This document shows positions 26,203 to 34,395 of a stretch of DNA of 64,000 bases, in pieces. The notes under the pieces were generated by a model. It saw only the letters and a list, made by a program, of their open reading frames with translations. It searched no databases and had not been told where the DNA came from. Positions within the stretch are counted from its first letter, which is position 1, and each line of letters opens with the position of its first letter. The position numbers and the translations under genes are program-made. Source of the stretch: Halosimplex rubrum (GTDB lineage: Archaea; Halobacteriota; Halobacteria; Halobacteriales; Haloarculaceae); contig NZ_CP058910.1 in the NCBI RefSeq assembly GCF_013415885.1, positions 1-64,000 of the forward strand, read 5' to 3'.

Positions 26203-26805
26203 ATGAGTACGAATCCGGACGACAGTGGGAGTACAGAGACGCCGTTGAACGTGTTGCTGTTGGCGCCGTCGGTCGGCGGCCACGAGGACGAAGTGTGCAG
26301 GGAGTTGCTGCACGGCCCCGGCGAACCCGAGCGCGCGCTGCTGGTCACCTGTATGGAGTCGCCCGCCGAGCGGCTCGACGTCTGGACCGACCACGAGGAC
26401 GGCCGACCCGAGAGCGCGACGGTCGTCGACGTGGAGGCGTCCGCCCGGTCGACGGCGGCGACCGCGGCGGGAGCCGACGGCGCGCCCAACACGCTCGTCG
26501 AGTCGGTCGGTCCGGGGACCGATCTCGCGGGGCTGGGCGACGTGATCGACCGCCACCTCGCCGAACTCGCATCGGAAGGCGAAGTGACCGTCTGCGTCCA
26601 CTCGGTGTCGGACCTGCTCCAGCGCGCCGAGGAGCGAGCCGTGTTCAAGTTCCTCGAAGTGCTGACGAGCACGGTCGAGCGCACCGGTGCGGTGGCTCAC
26701 TACCACATGAATCCGGACGTACACGACCGCGAGACGATCGAGACGTTCGAAGTGTTGTTCGACAGCGTCGTCGACCTCCGGACGGCCAATGTCGCCGGCG
26801 AGTGA
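26203..26805 (+). CDS. DUF7504-type RecA-fold protein next to a HalX regulator
   Basis: A 200-residue protein with a degenerate RecA/KaiC fold: NVLLLAPSVGGHEDEVCREL replaces a P-loop, followed by LLVTCMESPAERLDVW, TVCVHSVSDLLQR and AHYHMNPDVHDRETIETFEV. Families of this kind (DUF7504 in my recollection) sit beside HalX response regulators, and that holds here: the next gene starts 22 bases after this stop. A regulatory rather than enzymatic role is likely. I chose the ATG at 26203 over a GTG at 26176. Confidence 0.7.
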   Translation: MSTNPDDSGSTETPLNVLLLAPSVGGHEDEVCRELLHGPGEPERALLVTCMESPAERLDVWTDHEDGRPESATVVDVEASARSTAATAAGADGAPNTLVESVGPGTDLAGLGDVIDRHLAELASEGEVTVCVHSVSDLLQRAEERAVFKFLEVLTSTVERTGAVAHYHMNPDVHDRETIETFEVLFDSVVDLRTANVAGE

Positions 26806-26827
26806 CCGGCCCACCCAGGTAGAATCG

Positions 26828-27424
26828 ATGAATCCAGACGAAACGGCCGACTCCGAGCCCGTGAAGCGGGAGCGCTCGCGGGACGGTGGCCTCCAGAGGC
26901 GGGTAGTCCTCGTCGCCGACCGCGACCCGGCCGTCACCGACGAGCTGGCCGCCGTGCTCAGGGAGCGGTTCACCGTTCGGTCGGCCTACGACAGCGCCGA
27001 CGCGCTGGCGAGTCTCGACCCCGACGTGAGCGTCGCCCTGCTCGACCCGTCGATCCCGGGGCTGTCGGCTCAGCGGGTCGTCGACCGGGTCCGGACCGAC
27101 GACGCCGACTGTCAGGTCGCCGCGCTGGCCGACGAACCCCTCGATATCGGGTCGACTGCGTTCGACGACTACCTCGTCAAACCCGTCGACGACGACCACC
27201 TCACGGAGACCGTCGAGCAGCTCAGCCGGCGGGCGACCTACCGGACGACCCTCGAAGCGTTCTACCGGGTCGCCCGCGAACGCGCCGACGCGAGCGACGA
27301 GAGACGCGAGCGCCTGGACCGGCGACTCGCCGAGCTCGACGACTCCCTCGACGACATCTTCGGCTCGCTCGACGGCCCCGAGGCCTACGACGCCGCGCTC
27401 CGCGAACTCGACGCCGACCCCTGA
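26828..27424 (+). CDS. HalX-domain response regulator
   Basis: A 198-residue regulator. The receiver domain (about residues 20-125) has acidic DRD after strand 1 (VVLVADRDPAV), the phospho-acceptor Asp in VALLDPSIPGLS and the conserved Lys in YLVKPVDDD. The C-terminal HalX helix pair is ATYRTTLEAFYRVARERAD with an acidic end. There is no DNA-binding domain, as usual for HalX proteins. The ATG at 26789 overlaps the preceding gene and is an alternative start. Confidence 0.85.
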   Translation: MNPDETADSEPVKRERSRDGGLQRRVVLVADRDPAVTDELAAVLRERFTVRSAYDSADALASLDPDVSVALLDPSIPGLSAQRVVDRVRTDDADCQVAALADEPLDIGSTAFDDYLVKPVDDDHLTETVEQLSRRATYRTTLEAFYRVARERADASDERRERLDRRLAELDDSLDDIFGSLDGPEAYDAALRELDADP

Positions 27425-27583
27425 CGCTCCCGTCTCCGCGTCGCGTCCGACTCCCGATGGACCCGTACTCCGGGTCGCCTCCGACCGCGCTGGGCCATCG
27501 CGCCGCCCCTTCCATCGCAAGCCCGGCCGCTATGCGCCGTCCGCGCCTACCGCGAGCACGGTGCGACCGGCGCCGCTCGACCC

Positions 27584-27859
27584 ATGAGCGTCCTACAACT
27601 CACAGAGGAGACGTGGCTCGATCTGACTGTCAACTTCATCCCCATCGGGATCCTGGCGGTCCTCGACATCATGTTCTGGGTCTACAACCCGTGGGGCTGG
27701 GACCTGTGGTTCGTCTTCTGGGGGCACGTACTCACGGTCGTCCCGCTGGTCCTCCTGACGGCCCTGACCTACGTCAGCGGTCGCGTCATCCAGCGCGACG
27801 AACGCGCCGGACCGCCCGAGGAGGAAGCCGACGCGGGCACGGAGGCCGCCGATGGCTGA
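27584..27859 (+). CDS. Small two-helix membrane protein (DUF6684-like)
   Basis: A 91-residue protein with two hydrophobic helices (VNFIPIGILAVLDIMFWVYN and FWGHVLTVVPLVLLTALTYV) and an acidic tail. It matches a haloarchaeal family often found near terminal oxidase genes (DUF6684 in my memory), though no oxidase gene is present here. Function unknown. Confidence 0.7.
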   Translation: MSVLQLTEETWLDLTVNFIPIGILAVLDIMFWVYNPWGWDLWFVFWGHVLTVVPLVLLTALTYVSGRVIQRDERAGPPEEEADAGTEAADG

Positions 27860-27961
27860 GCGGCCGCGGTCGCCCGGTCGTCGACCGTTCGCACGGAGAC
27901 TCAAATCCCGGTTTGAGCGTTCGCCGACTTTTGGGTGTCGGCCGTCGAAGGGGGAGTACGG

Positions 27962-28273
27962 ATGAGCGCACCGCCCGCTACCCTCGCCCTCCGCCGCCTG
28001 GCCGCCGACGCCGCCGCTATCGGCGAGCGCCTGGCCTTCTGGGTCGGCGTCGCCCTCCCCTGTGTCCACCTCCCGCTCCTCGCGGTCTACGGCGTCACGG
28101 CCGAGACCGCTCCCGTCCTCCTCGCCTTCTGGACGGTCCACGCCGCGGCCCTGCTCGTCGGTCGACGCCACAGCCCCGGCGACGACCGCCACGAGCGCGA
28201 CCGCCGCGAACGGACCCGACTGGACGCCGCGGACGACCACCGCGACCGTCGCGACCGCCCGACCGACTCGTAG
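27962..28273 (+). CDS. Small membrane protein, unknown
   Basis: A 103-residue protein with two hydrophobic stretches (LAFWVGVALPCVHLPLLAVY and VLLAFWTVHAAALLVG) and a charged C-terminal tail dominated by Asp, Arg and His. I do not recognise the family. The ATG at 27962 is preferred because it directly precedes the first hydrophobic segment. Confidence 0.55.
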   Translation: MSAPPATLALRRLAADAAAIGERLAFWVGVALPCVHLPLLAVYGVTAETAPVLLAFWTVHAAALLVGRRHSPGDDRHERDRRERTRLDAADDHRDRRDRPTDS

Positions 28274-28348
28274 ACCGGAGTCGCCGCTCGAGCGAGAGCG
28301 GCGTCGCGGAGCGGTCGATTTATCCCACCACCCGGCCCACGTTCAGGT

Positions 28349-28843
28349 ATGGACGTGAAGTCGCGCCACCACCTCCGCGCGGACGCGATCGCCGACATCG
28401 AGGACGCCGTCGCGGCCACCCTCGGCGTCGAGATCGACGCCGACAGCTACGAGAAAGTCGAGTTCGAGGACAGCGACTGGAACGTCGTCCTCGTCGACGG
28501 CGACCCGCTCGTCCTCTACGTCCAGGACGCGGACGGCGAGGACGAACCGTTCCTCACCGTGCAGGGAGCCAACGCCTTCCCGCCCCAGCGCAACGTCGTC
28601 ACCGTCGACGCCGGCGCCGTCTCGTTCGTCTCCGACGGCGCCGACGTGATGCGCCCCGGCATCGTCGAGGCCGACGACTCCATCGAGAGCGGCGATCTCG
28701 TCGCCATCGCCGAGGAGAGCCACGGCAAGTTCCTCGCCGTCGGTCGCGCGAAGACCAGCGGCGACGACATGGTCGGCGACTCCGGCAAGGTCGTCGAGTC
28801 GATCCACCACGTGGGCGACGACCTGTTCGAGTTCACCGTCTGA
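28349..28843 (+). CDS. PUA-domain RNA-binding protein
   Basis: A 164-residue protein: an N-terminal alpha/beta pre-PUA domain (about 1-75) and a C-terminal PUA domain (about 80-160). The PUA part is recognisable in RNVVTVDAGAVSFVSDGADV followed by MRPGIVEADDSIESGDLVAI and KFLAVGRA. It resembles archaeal MCT-1/Tma20-type proteins, whose eukaryotic relatives act in translation reinitiation and ribosome recycling. The last residues DDLFEFTV lie inside a tandem duplication that extends downstream. Confidence 0.82.
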   Translation: MDVKSRHHLRADAIADIEDAVAATLGVEIDADSYEKVEFEDSDWNVVLVDGDPLVLYVQDADGEDEPFLTVQGANAFPPQRNVVTVDAGAVSFVSDGADVMRPGIVEADDSIESGDLVAIAEESHGKFLAVGRAKTSGDDMVGDSGKVVESIHHVGDDLFEFTV

Positions 28844-29069
28844 GTGCGCGAGCGGAGCGAGCGCTTTTGGCCCAGGTTTTGCGCCCGGGGTGTGCGGTTT
28901 CCACCCCGGGCGCAAAAAGTGGTCGCGCGACGACCTGTTCGAGTTCACCGTCTGAGTGCGCGAGCGGAGCGAGCGCTTTTGGTCCAGGTTTTGCGCCCGG
29001 GGTGTGCGGTTTCCACCCCGGGCGCAAAAAGTGGTCGCGCGACGACCTGTTCGAGTTCACCGTCTGAGT
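28815..29069 (+). repeat. 112-bp tandem repeat spanning the 3' end of the PUA gene
   Basis: Copies at 28815-28926 and 28927-29038 (one mismatch), then a 31-base partial copy at 29039-29069. Each full unit holds the last codons and stop of the PUA gene, a small hairpin with loop GAGCGGAGCGA (28846-28864) and a 16-base perfect stem (28877-28892 with 28902-28917). Extra copies of the gene end encode nothing new. Confidence 0.9.
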
Positions 29070-29106
29070 ACGCGGGCAGTCGTCGTCTGTTGTCGCGGTC
29101 CGCGGT

Positions 29107-29850
29107 TCACTCGCCGGCGTCCTCGTCGTCCTCGTACTCGTCTTCGTAGCGCTCCATCGCCATCTCGTAGCCCTCGGCGGCGAGTTCGTAGGTCTCGCGC
29201 AGGTCCTCGACGGGCGTCTCGGTCGCGTCGACGCGCAGGTCGTCGTAGTGTGGCGCCATCTCGCGGTCCTCGGTCGAGCGGACCAGTAGCGCCGCGCTCT
29301 GGACGTGCAACTCCTCGCGTTTGTCCCCGCCGAGTTCGTGCCCGGCGGCCAGCGCCTCGATCAGTCGCTTGGCCAGCGGCGTCTCGGGGTCGCTCTCGGG
29401 GTCGTCGGGCGCGCCGGCGGTAGTCTCCTCGTAGGTGTCGGCGACCGCCTCCACGACATCGCCGCCGGTCAGCAGGTTTCCGGCGACGGTGTAGTTGTCG
29501 CCGACGCGGTCGCCGTACCAGGGCCGACACTCCTCGCCGGAGAAAGCGAACTCGCCGTCGGCACCGACGCCGTGGAGCTGGCGCCCCGCGCGGCCGTCGT
29601 CGGCGTTGAGCAGGGCTTCCAGCGCGTCCTCGACCGCGAGTCCGTCGTCGAGGTACTCGATCCCTTTCCGTCCCAGGTCGACGTTGACCAGGCTCTGGGT
29701 GGCGACGGCGCCGTGCTCGCTCGCGAACGGACACAGCGTCCCCACGCCGGCCAGTCGCGTCGTCACCGCGACCCCGTAGCGGGTCCGTTCCCGGCCCGAC
29801 CCGTCCGTGTAGGACTCCCGAACGCAGATGCTGAACGTCACGACCTCCAC
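29107..29850 (-). CDS. DUF1028-family (Ntn-hydrolase-like) protein
   Basis: About 247 residues. The N-terminal DUF1028 signature is visible: VTFSICVRES, the YGVAVTTRLAGVGTLCPFAS segment, GAVATQSLVNVDLGRKGIEYL, GEECRPWYGDR and YTVAGNLLTGGDVVEA. The family has the fold of N-terminal nucleophile hydrolases. The second half is an acidic helical region. The start is uncertain: GTG at 29850, GTG at 29841 (nearer the family start) or TTG at 29904 are possible. Confidence 0.8.
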   Translation of the reverse strand: MEVVTFSICVRESYTDGSGRERTRYGVAVTTRLAGVGTLCPFASEHGAVATQSLVNVDLGRKGIEYLDDGLAVEDALEALLNADDGRAGRQLHGVGADGEFAFSGEECRPWYGDRVGDNYTVAGNLLTGGDVVEAVADTYEETTAGAPDDPESDPETPLAKRLIEALAAGHELGGDKREELHVQSAALLVRSTEDREMAPHYDDLRVDATETPVEDLRETYELAAEGYEMAMERYEDEYEDDEDAGE

Positions 29851-30150
29851 GTCGGTGGCGGCGACCGTCAGTGTTGGGTCGGTCGCCGCGTACCTGTAGT
29901 CCAATTGTTTCGAAGTCGTGACAAGTGATCGACTTGACCGGTACGTTTTAGTGGCTGGTTCCGGAACAACCGGGCGCCGCTGGGGGCCACCGGGGCCGGC
30001 GACGAGCCTGAACGGGGGAATCGTTCGACCGCTCGTCGCTCACGACGAACAGTCGAATCGCCCGGTTCGGACGTTTTGAACGACGGCTTTCGAAACGGGA
30101 TCCCGGCGTTCGTCGAGACTGGACGTTCGAAAAACACAAACAGTTAATAG
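29851..30150. other. Divergent intergenic region
   Basis: This 300-base gap separates the DUF1028 gene and the TFB gene. It has a TATA-like CACTAAAAC on the minus strand near 29945-29953 and AGTTAATAG at 30142-30150 on the plus strand. I see no gene or RNA in it. Confidence 0.4.
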
Positions 30151-31110
30151 GTGCCGCCGTATCGACTCGTGTGGCTGCACGGGGGTTTACGCTTGAGGGA
30201 ACGAACGGAGCGTCAACGGAGTGGTATCGACGCCCGAGCGGACGCGGACGCCGGCTCGGTGTGTACGGAGTGTGGTGGGCGAGTCCGAGAGGGCGAGACG
30301 GAGACGGTCTGCGAGGACTGCGGGCTGGTCGCGGCGGAGGACGCCGTCGAGCGGGGACCGGAGTGGCGGTCGCTCGACGGGGACACCGACCGTCGCCGGA
30401 CCGGGGCGCCGCTGACGGAGTCCCGGCACGACCGCGGGCTCTCGACGGAGATCGGCTACGGGACCGGCTCGGAGGTCTCCGGCACGCGCCAGCGGCAGCT
30501 GGTGCGGATGCGCCGCCAGCACAACCGCGCCCGGGTCGACTCGAAGGCCGAGCGCAACAAGCTCTACGCCTACACGGAGATCAGACGGCTGGTCTCCGCG
30601 ATGTCGCTACCCACGTCGGTGCGCGACCAGTCGTGTTCGCTGTTCTCTTCGGCCCAGTCCGAGGAGTTGCTCTGCGGGCGGTCGCTGGAGGGGTTCGCCG
30701 CCGCGGTCGTCTACGCCACCTGTCGGACCCAGTCCATCGCGCGGACGATAGACGAGGTCGTCGACGTGGCCCGCGCCGAGCGGAACGAACTCAAGGCGGC
30801 CTACGACGCGCTCAACCGGGAACTCGGCCTCCCGGTCGGGCCGGTCAGTCCGACGGAGTACCTGCCGCGGTACGCCTCGGAGCTCGACGTGGCGACCGAC
30901 GTCGAGCGGCGGGCCCGCGAGTACGCCGTCGTGCTCGTCGAATCGGGCCGGATGGGCGGGAAGAACCCCAGCGGCGTCGCCGCGGCCTGTCTCTACAAGG
31001 CCGCCACCGAGGCCGGCGTCGACGTCAAACAGACCGAGGCCGCCGAGCTGGCCGACGTGTCGCGGATGACCATCGGCTCGACCGTCGGCGACCTCGACGA
31101 CCTGGCGTAG
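30151..31110 (+). CDS. tfb: Transcription initiation factor IIB (TFB), divergent paralogue
   Basis: A 319-residue TFB that would recruit RNA polymerase to TBP-bound promoters. The zinc ribbon is CTECGGRVREGETETVCEDC (about residues 37-56), the B-reader region includes TGAPLTESRHDRGLSTEIG, and two cyclin folds span about 115-310. The core departs from canonical haloarchaeal TFBs in several places (SSAQSEELLCGRSLEGFAAA), so it is probably one of the alternative TFBs. The GTG at 30151 follows a TATA-like element too closely; translation may instead begin at the GTG at 30169. Confidence 0.85.
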   Translation: MPPYRLVWLHGGLRLRERTERQRSGIDARADADAGSVCTECGGRVREGETETVCEDCGLVAAEDAVERGPEWRSLDGDTDRRRTGAPLTESRHDRGLSTEIGYGTGSEVSGTRQRQLVRMRRQHNRARVDSKAERNKLYAYTEIRRLVSAMSLPTSVRDQSCSLFSSAQSEELLCGRSLEGFAAAVVYATCRTQSIARTIDEVVDVARAERNELKAAYDALNRELGLPVGPVSPTEYLPRYASELDVATDVERRAREYAVVLVESGRMGGKNPSGVAAACLYKAATEAGVDVKQTEAAELADVSRMTIGSTVGDLDDLA

Positions 31111-31164
31111 GCGCGGTCGACGGACGCCACCGATCCGCGACCCGCGAGCCCGCCGCCTCGATCT

Positions 31165-31259
31165 GGCCGCTCGGTTTTCGGCAGGCCGCTCGGTTTTCGG
31201 CAGGCCGCTCGGTTTTCGGCAGGCCGCTCGGTTTTCGGCAGGCCGCTCGGTTTTCGGCA
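31165..31259 (+). repeat. Five tandem copies of a 19-bp repeat
   Basis: Five perfect, contiguous 19-base units (GGCCGCTCGGTTTTCGGCA) between the TFB gene and the MinD-type gene. Each contains a TTTT run, so the array could terminate TFB transcription, or it could bind a protein as iterons do. The downstream gene starts at 31340. Confidence 0.92.
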
Positions 31260-31339
31260 GACCGACCGGCGATCGCCCCCGGCGCGAAACGGGGGCGGTC
31301 GTGTGTACATTCAAAACGGAAGACGCGACCACTAGGGGC

Positions 31340-33040
31340 ATGATAGCGATCGCGGGCGCGAAAGGAGGCTGTGGCAAGACGACGACGACGCTCGGGCTCG
31401 CGGCGGCCTTCGCCCGCTCGGGCGTCCAGACGCTGGCCGTCGACGCCGACCGCCAGCTACCGGATCTGCACGTCGTGGCGGGCGTCGAACGCGAGCCGAC
31501 CGTCGCCGGGCTGGACCGCCAGACCGGCTGGCACGCCCTCGCGCAGGCGGCGCCCGAGGCCGACGGCGCACACGTACTGCCGGGACAGAAGCCGACGGAG
31601 AACGCCGAACTCGACGCCGCGCTGGAGTGGCTCGACGCCGGCGCGACCGAGGTCCTGCTGGACTGCCCCTCGGGGGCCGGCCCGGACGTGGTGGAGGCGC
31701 TCGCGGTCGCCGACGGCGTCGTCGTCGTCACGACCGGCAGCGACCAGAGCCTCGACGCCGCCGGGACGACCATCGACATCGCGCGCCGGCTCGACGTGCC
31801 CGTCGCCGGCGCGGTGTTCACCCACTGTTCGGCCGTCCCCGAGGCGTTCCACGCCCGCTTCGAGGTGCCGGTCCTCGCGGTCGTCCCCGAGTCGGCGTCG
31901 CCGCTGACCGACGACGAGGCCCGCGCCGAGTACGAGCGCGCCGCCGACGAACTCGCGGCCATGACCGCCGTCGCGCCCGCGGATGCCGGCGAACCGGACG
32001 ATGCCGAGGTCGCTCCGGACCGCCCGCGCGGGGACGCCGCGACCGATCGACACGACGGTACCCGGGCGGACGACGGCGAGGGCCGACCGGATCGGCCGGC
32101 GGAGGAACCCTCGCGGTCGTCGACAGACGACCGCGAGGCGGGTGACGACGGTCAGCGAGTCGACGAGCGCGACCGAGCGACCGACGACACCGGTGGTGAC
32201 GGGGACACGAGCCCGCCGGTGCGGGACGGGCCGGCAGGCGGGAACGGAGTGGCTACCGACGGGACCGGTGGGGCCGTCGAGGGGACCGCGACCGCCGAAG
32301 GGGCCGGAACGGGGTCGGCCACCGGTGGCGCGCCGGACGGCTGCGCCGGGCTGACCACCCGACGGGCGGATCTGAGCGGGCTGGCACCGGGGAGCGTCGC
32401 GGTCGTCGAGGCCGACCCCGCGAGCCAGTCCGAGCAGTTGCTGTACGGGCTGACCGCCGACCGCGGGACGCTGTACGTCTCGACCGAGCGCGGCGAGCGC
32501 GCGGTCCGCGACGCCCTCGACGCGACGGCGGTCCCCGTCGGCAGCCCGACCGTCCGGTACCTGACCGACGACGCCGTCGCCGAGACCGAGCGGCTGGTCG
32601 GCGAGCTGCCCAACGGGTCGAACGTCGTCGTCGACGCGACGGCCGCGCTCGAACGCGCCGACCGCGACACCTACCGCGAGTTCCTCAACGATCTGAAGGC
32701 GCGGATGCTGGAGACGAACAGCGTCGCCGTCCTGCACTGTCTGCGCCGTCCGGACACGCCCGAGAACCGCGCGACGACCGAACACGTCGCCGACGCGGTG
32801 TTCGACGTCGAGTCGACCGGCGCGGGCGCGGACCCCGTCACCGTGCGGAAGTTCCGCGGCGCCGGTGGTCGGGAAGCGCCCGCCGAAGCACTCGTCGCCG
32901 GCGAGTCGGGTGACGCGTCCGCCGGCGACGCCGGCCGCGGTGGTCGGGGCGACCGCGGTGTCGGTCGCCGACAGGACGGCGACGCGTCGCCGGTCGACCG
33001 GCGGGCCGCGCTCGACGCGGACGGGTCCGACGACGACTGA
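31340..33040 (+). CDS. MinD/ParA-family ATPase with long acidic linker and C-terminal domain
   Basis: A 566-residue protein. Residues 1-200 form a deviant Walker ATPase: AGAKGGCGKTTTTLG with the signature lysine, VDADRQLPDLHV, and VLLDCPSGAGPDV. Residues about 205-330 are a disordered Asp/Gly/Arg/Thr-rich linker. About 335-500 form a second RecA-like domain without a P-loop (SVAVVEADPASQSEQLLYGL, NVVVDATAALERAD). A MinD with a large C-terminal extension recalls Haloferax MinD4, which oscillates and positions archaella and chemosensory arrays; that identity is only an inference. Confidence 0.75.
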   Translation: MIAIAGAKGGCGKTTTTLGLAAAFARSGVQTLAVDADRQLPDLHVVAGVEREPTVAGLDRQTGWHALAQAAPEADGAHVLPGQKPTENAELDAALEWLDAGATEVLLDCPSGAGPDVVEALAVADGVVVVTTGSDQSLDAAGTTIDIARRLDVPVAGAVFTHCSAVPEAFHARFEVPVLAVVPESASPLTDDEARAEYERAADELAAMTAVAPADAGEPDDAEVAPDRPRGDAATDRHDGTRADDGEGRPDRPAEEPSRSSTDDREAGDDGQRVDERDRATDDTGGDGDTSPPVRDGPAGGNGVATDGTGGAVEGTATAEGAGTGSATGGAPDGCAGLTTRRADLSGLAPGSVAVVEADPASQSEQLLYGLTADRGTLYVSTERGERAVRDALDATAVPVGSPTVRYLTDDAVAETERLVGELPNGSNVVVDATAALERADRDTYREFLNDLKARMLETNSVAVLHCLRRPDTPENRATTEHVADAVFDVESTGAGADPVTVRKFRGAGGREAPAEALVAGESGDASAGDAGRGGRGDRGVGRRQDGDASPVDRRAALDADGSDDD

Positions 33041-33174
33041 GCACGTCCGGTCGCGCTTCGGCGAGGGTCGTCTCCGGAGGCGGCCGCCCGCCGAAGAACC
33101 GCACTCCCGGTTCGCGGTGTCGGGCGTCTCGATATCGACGGGGACGAGAAGCGTCGGTCGTCGGGGGTCGCGGC

Positions 33175-33873
33175 TCAGACAGGTTCGGCGTCCCCGGCGA
33201 TCTGTCGCTCGCTCTCCTCGATGCGCTCGGTCAGCGTCTCGAAGGCGGTCAGCGCGCCGGAGTCCGGATCGAAGTCCCGGAGGGGCGTCCCCGCCTGGAA
33301 CGACTCGGCCAGCGGCTCGCGCCGCGGGACGAGCGTCGTCGGCGCGCCGAGTTCGTCCTCGGCGCGGGCGGCGATCGCGCGGTCCTCGTCGGCGGTCGCC
33401 CTGTTGACGACGACGCTCGCGACCGGCGTGTCGAGTTCGCCGGCGAGGTGGCGCGTGCGGAAGGCGTTGAGCAGCGCCGGTCGGTCGGGCGTCGTCACGA
33501 GGACGACCGCGTCGGCGCCGTGGATCTGATAGCCCACGTCGCGGGCCAGCCCCGCGGGGCAGTCGACGACCACGCGACCGAACTGGCGGTCGACCAGCTC
33601 CAGCGCCTTCGGGAGCTCCGTCAGGTCCGCCGCTCGCGCCCCGGCCAGCGTCCGGCCGCAGGGGAGTAGGTCGATCTCGTCGACCGCCTCGACGGCCTCC
33701 AGCGGCGCCGCGCGCCCGGCGAGCACGTCGTGGAGGTCGGGACCGCGCCCGCGGGGCAGGTCCGGCGTCGCCAGGTCGGCGTCGACGGCGACCGCGTCGA
33801 GTTCGCGGGCGAGGTTCAGCGAGACGGTGGACTTGCCGACGCCGCCCTTCCCGCCGCAGACCGCGAGGATCAT
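33175..33873 (-). CDS. MinD/ParA-family ATPase
   Basis: A 232-residue single-domain ATPase beginning MILAVCGGKGGVGKSTVSLN, with the deviant Walker A lysine, VDADLATPDLPRG (Walker A'), and VVVDCPAGLARDVGYQI (Walker B). The length suits a MinD-like spatial regulator. Its ATG overlaps the TGA of the upstream gene, so the two are coupled. It converges with the longer MinD-type gene at 31340-33040. Confidence 0.85.
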   Translation of the reverse strand: MILAVCGGKGGVGKSTVSLNLARELDAVAVDADLATPDLPRGRGPDLHDVLAGRAAPLEAVEAVDEIDLLPCGRTLAGARAADLTELPKALELVDRQFGRVVVDCPAGLARDVGYQIHGADAVVLVTTPDRPALLNAFRTRHLAGELDTPVASVVVNRATADEDRAIAARAEDELGAPTTLVPRREPLAESFQAGTPLRDFDPDSGALTAFETLTERIEESERQIAGDAEPV

Positions 33874-34241
33874 CGGTCCAACGCGTCGCTCGGCGGCGAC
33901 CAGTCGTCGAGCGACGCGAGCACCGCCTCGGGGTCGGCGCCGTCGGTCTCGCCCGCGCGGGTCACCGAGACGACCGACAGCGGCGCGCCGTCCTCGCGCG
34001 GCGGCGCCGGCGTCGCGTAGCCGACCCCCAGCGCCTGGTCGGGCCCGACGCGTGCCTCCCACGTCCCGTCGGTCCACGCCGGCGCCGTCTGGTCGCCGAG
34101 CCGCGGCGGCCACACCGGCCCGTCCAGCCGGTTTTCCAGCCGGACGACCTGCGCCGTCCCCCGGTCGTGGGACACGGTCGCCGTGACGAACGTCACCCCG
34201 TTTCGCTCGACCGTCTCTCCGATCGCCTCCGCTTCCTGCAT
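33870..34241 (-). CDS. Small protein coupled to the MinD gene (DUF7857-like)
   Basis: A 123-residue, probably all-beta protein: MQEAEAIGETVERNGVTFVT, then ATVSHDRGTAQVVRLENRLD and a Trp-containing middle. The pattern resembles haloarchaeal DUF7857 proteins as I recall them. The TGA overlaps the ATG of the MinD-type gene (ATGA), suggesting that the two products work together. The ATG at 34241 is chosen; one at 34280 is possible. Confidence 0.6.
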   Translation of the reverse strand: MQEAEAIGETVERNGVTFVTATVSHDRGTAQVVRLENRLDGPVWPPRLGDQTAPAWTDGTWEARVGPDQALGVGYATPAPPREDGAPLSVVSVTRAGETDGADPEAVLASLDDWSPPSDALDR

Positions 34242-34395
34242 ACCGTCTTTGGCCGCCCGTTCCCGTATAAAGTTCAACACGAGGGGTCCCGAAGTCGGGC
34301 GGTGAAACGTCTCAACGGCCGGTTTTCACCGATCGAGCGGGCCGACCGGGGTCGACCCGTTCGGGGTGGACCGACGGAAGCGACCGGGGCCCGAC

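Noticed and set aside
28877-28917. The 16-base stem after the PUA gene as an ordinary intrinsic terminator
   Set aside because: The stem is followed by A residues rather than a T run in either direction, so it does not match archaeal T-tract termination; its role is left open.
28833-29060. Open frames across the 112-bp repeat region on both strands
   Set aside because: They arise from the tandem repeat and its hairpins; they have identical repeated segments and no family similarity.
31165-31259. The five 19-bp repeats as a CRISPR array
   Set aside because: The units are contiguous with no spacers, and no cas genes lie near.
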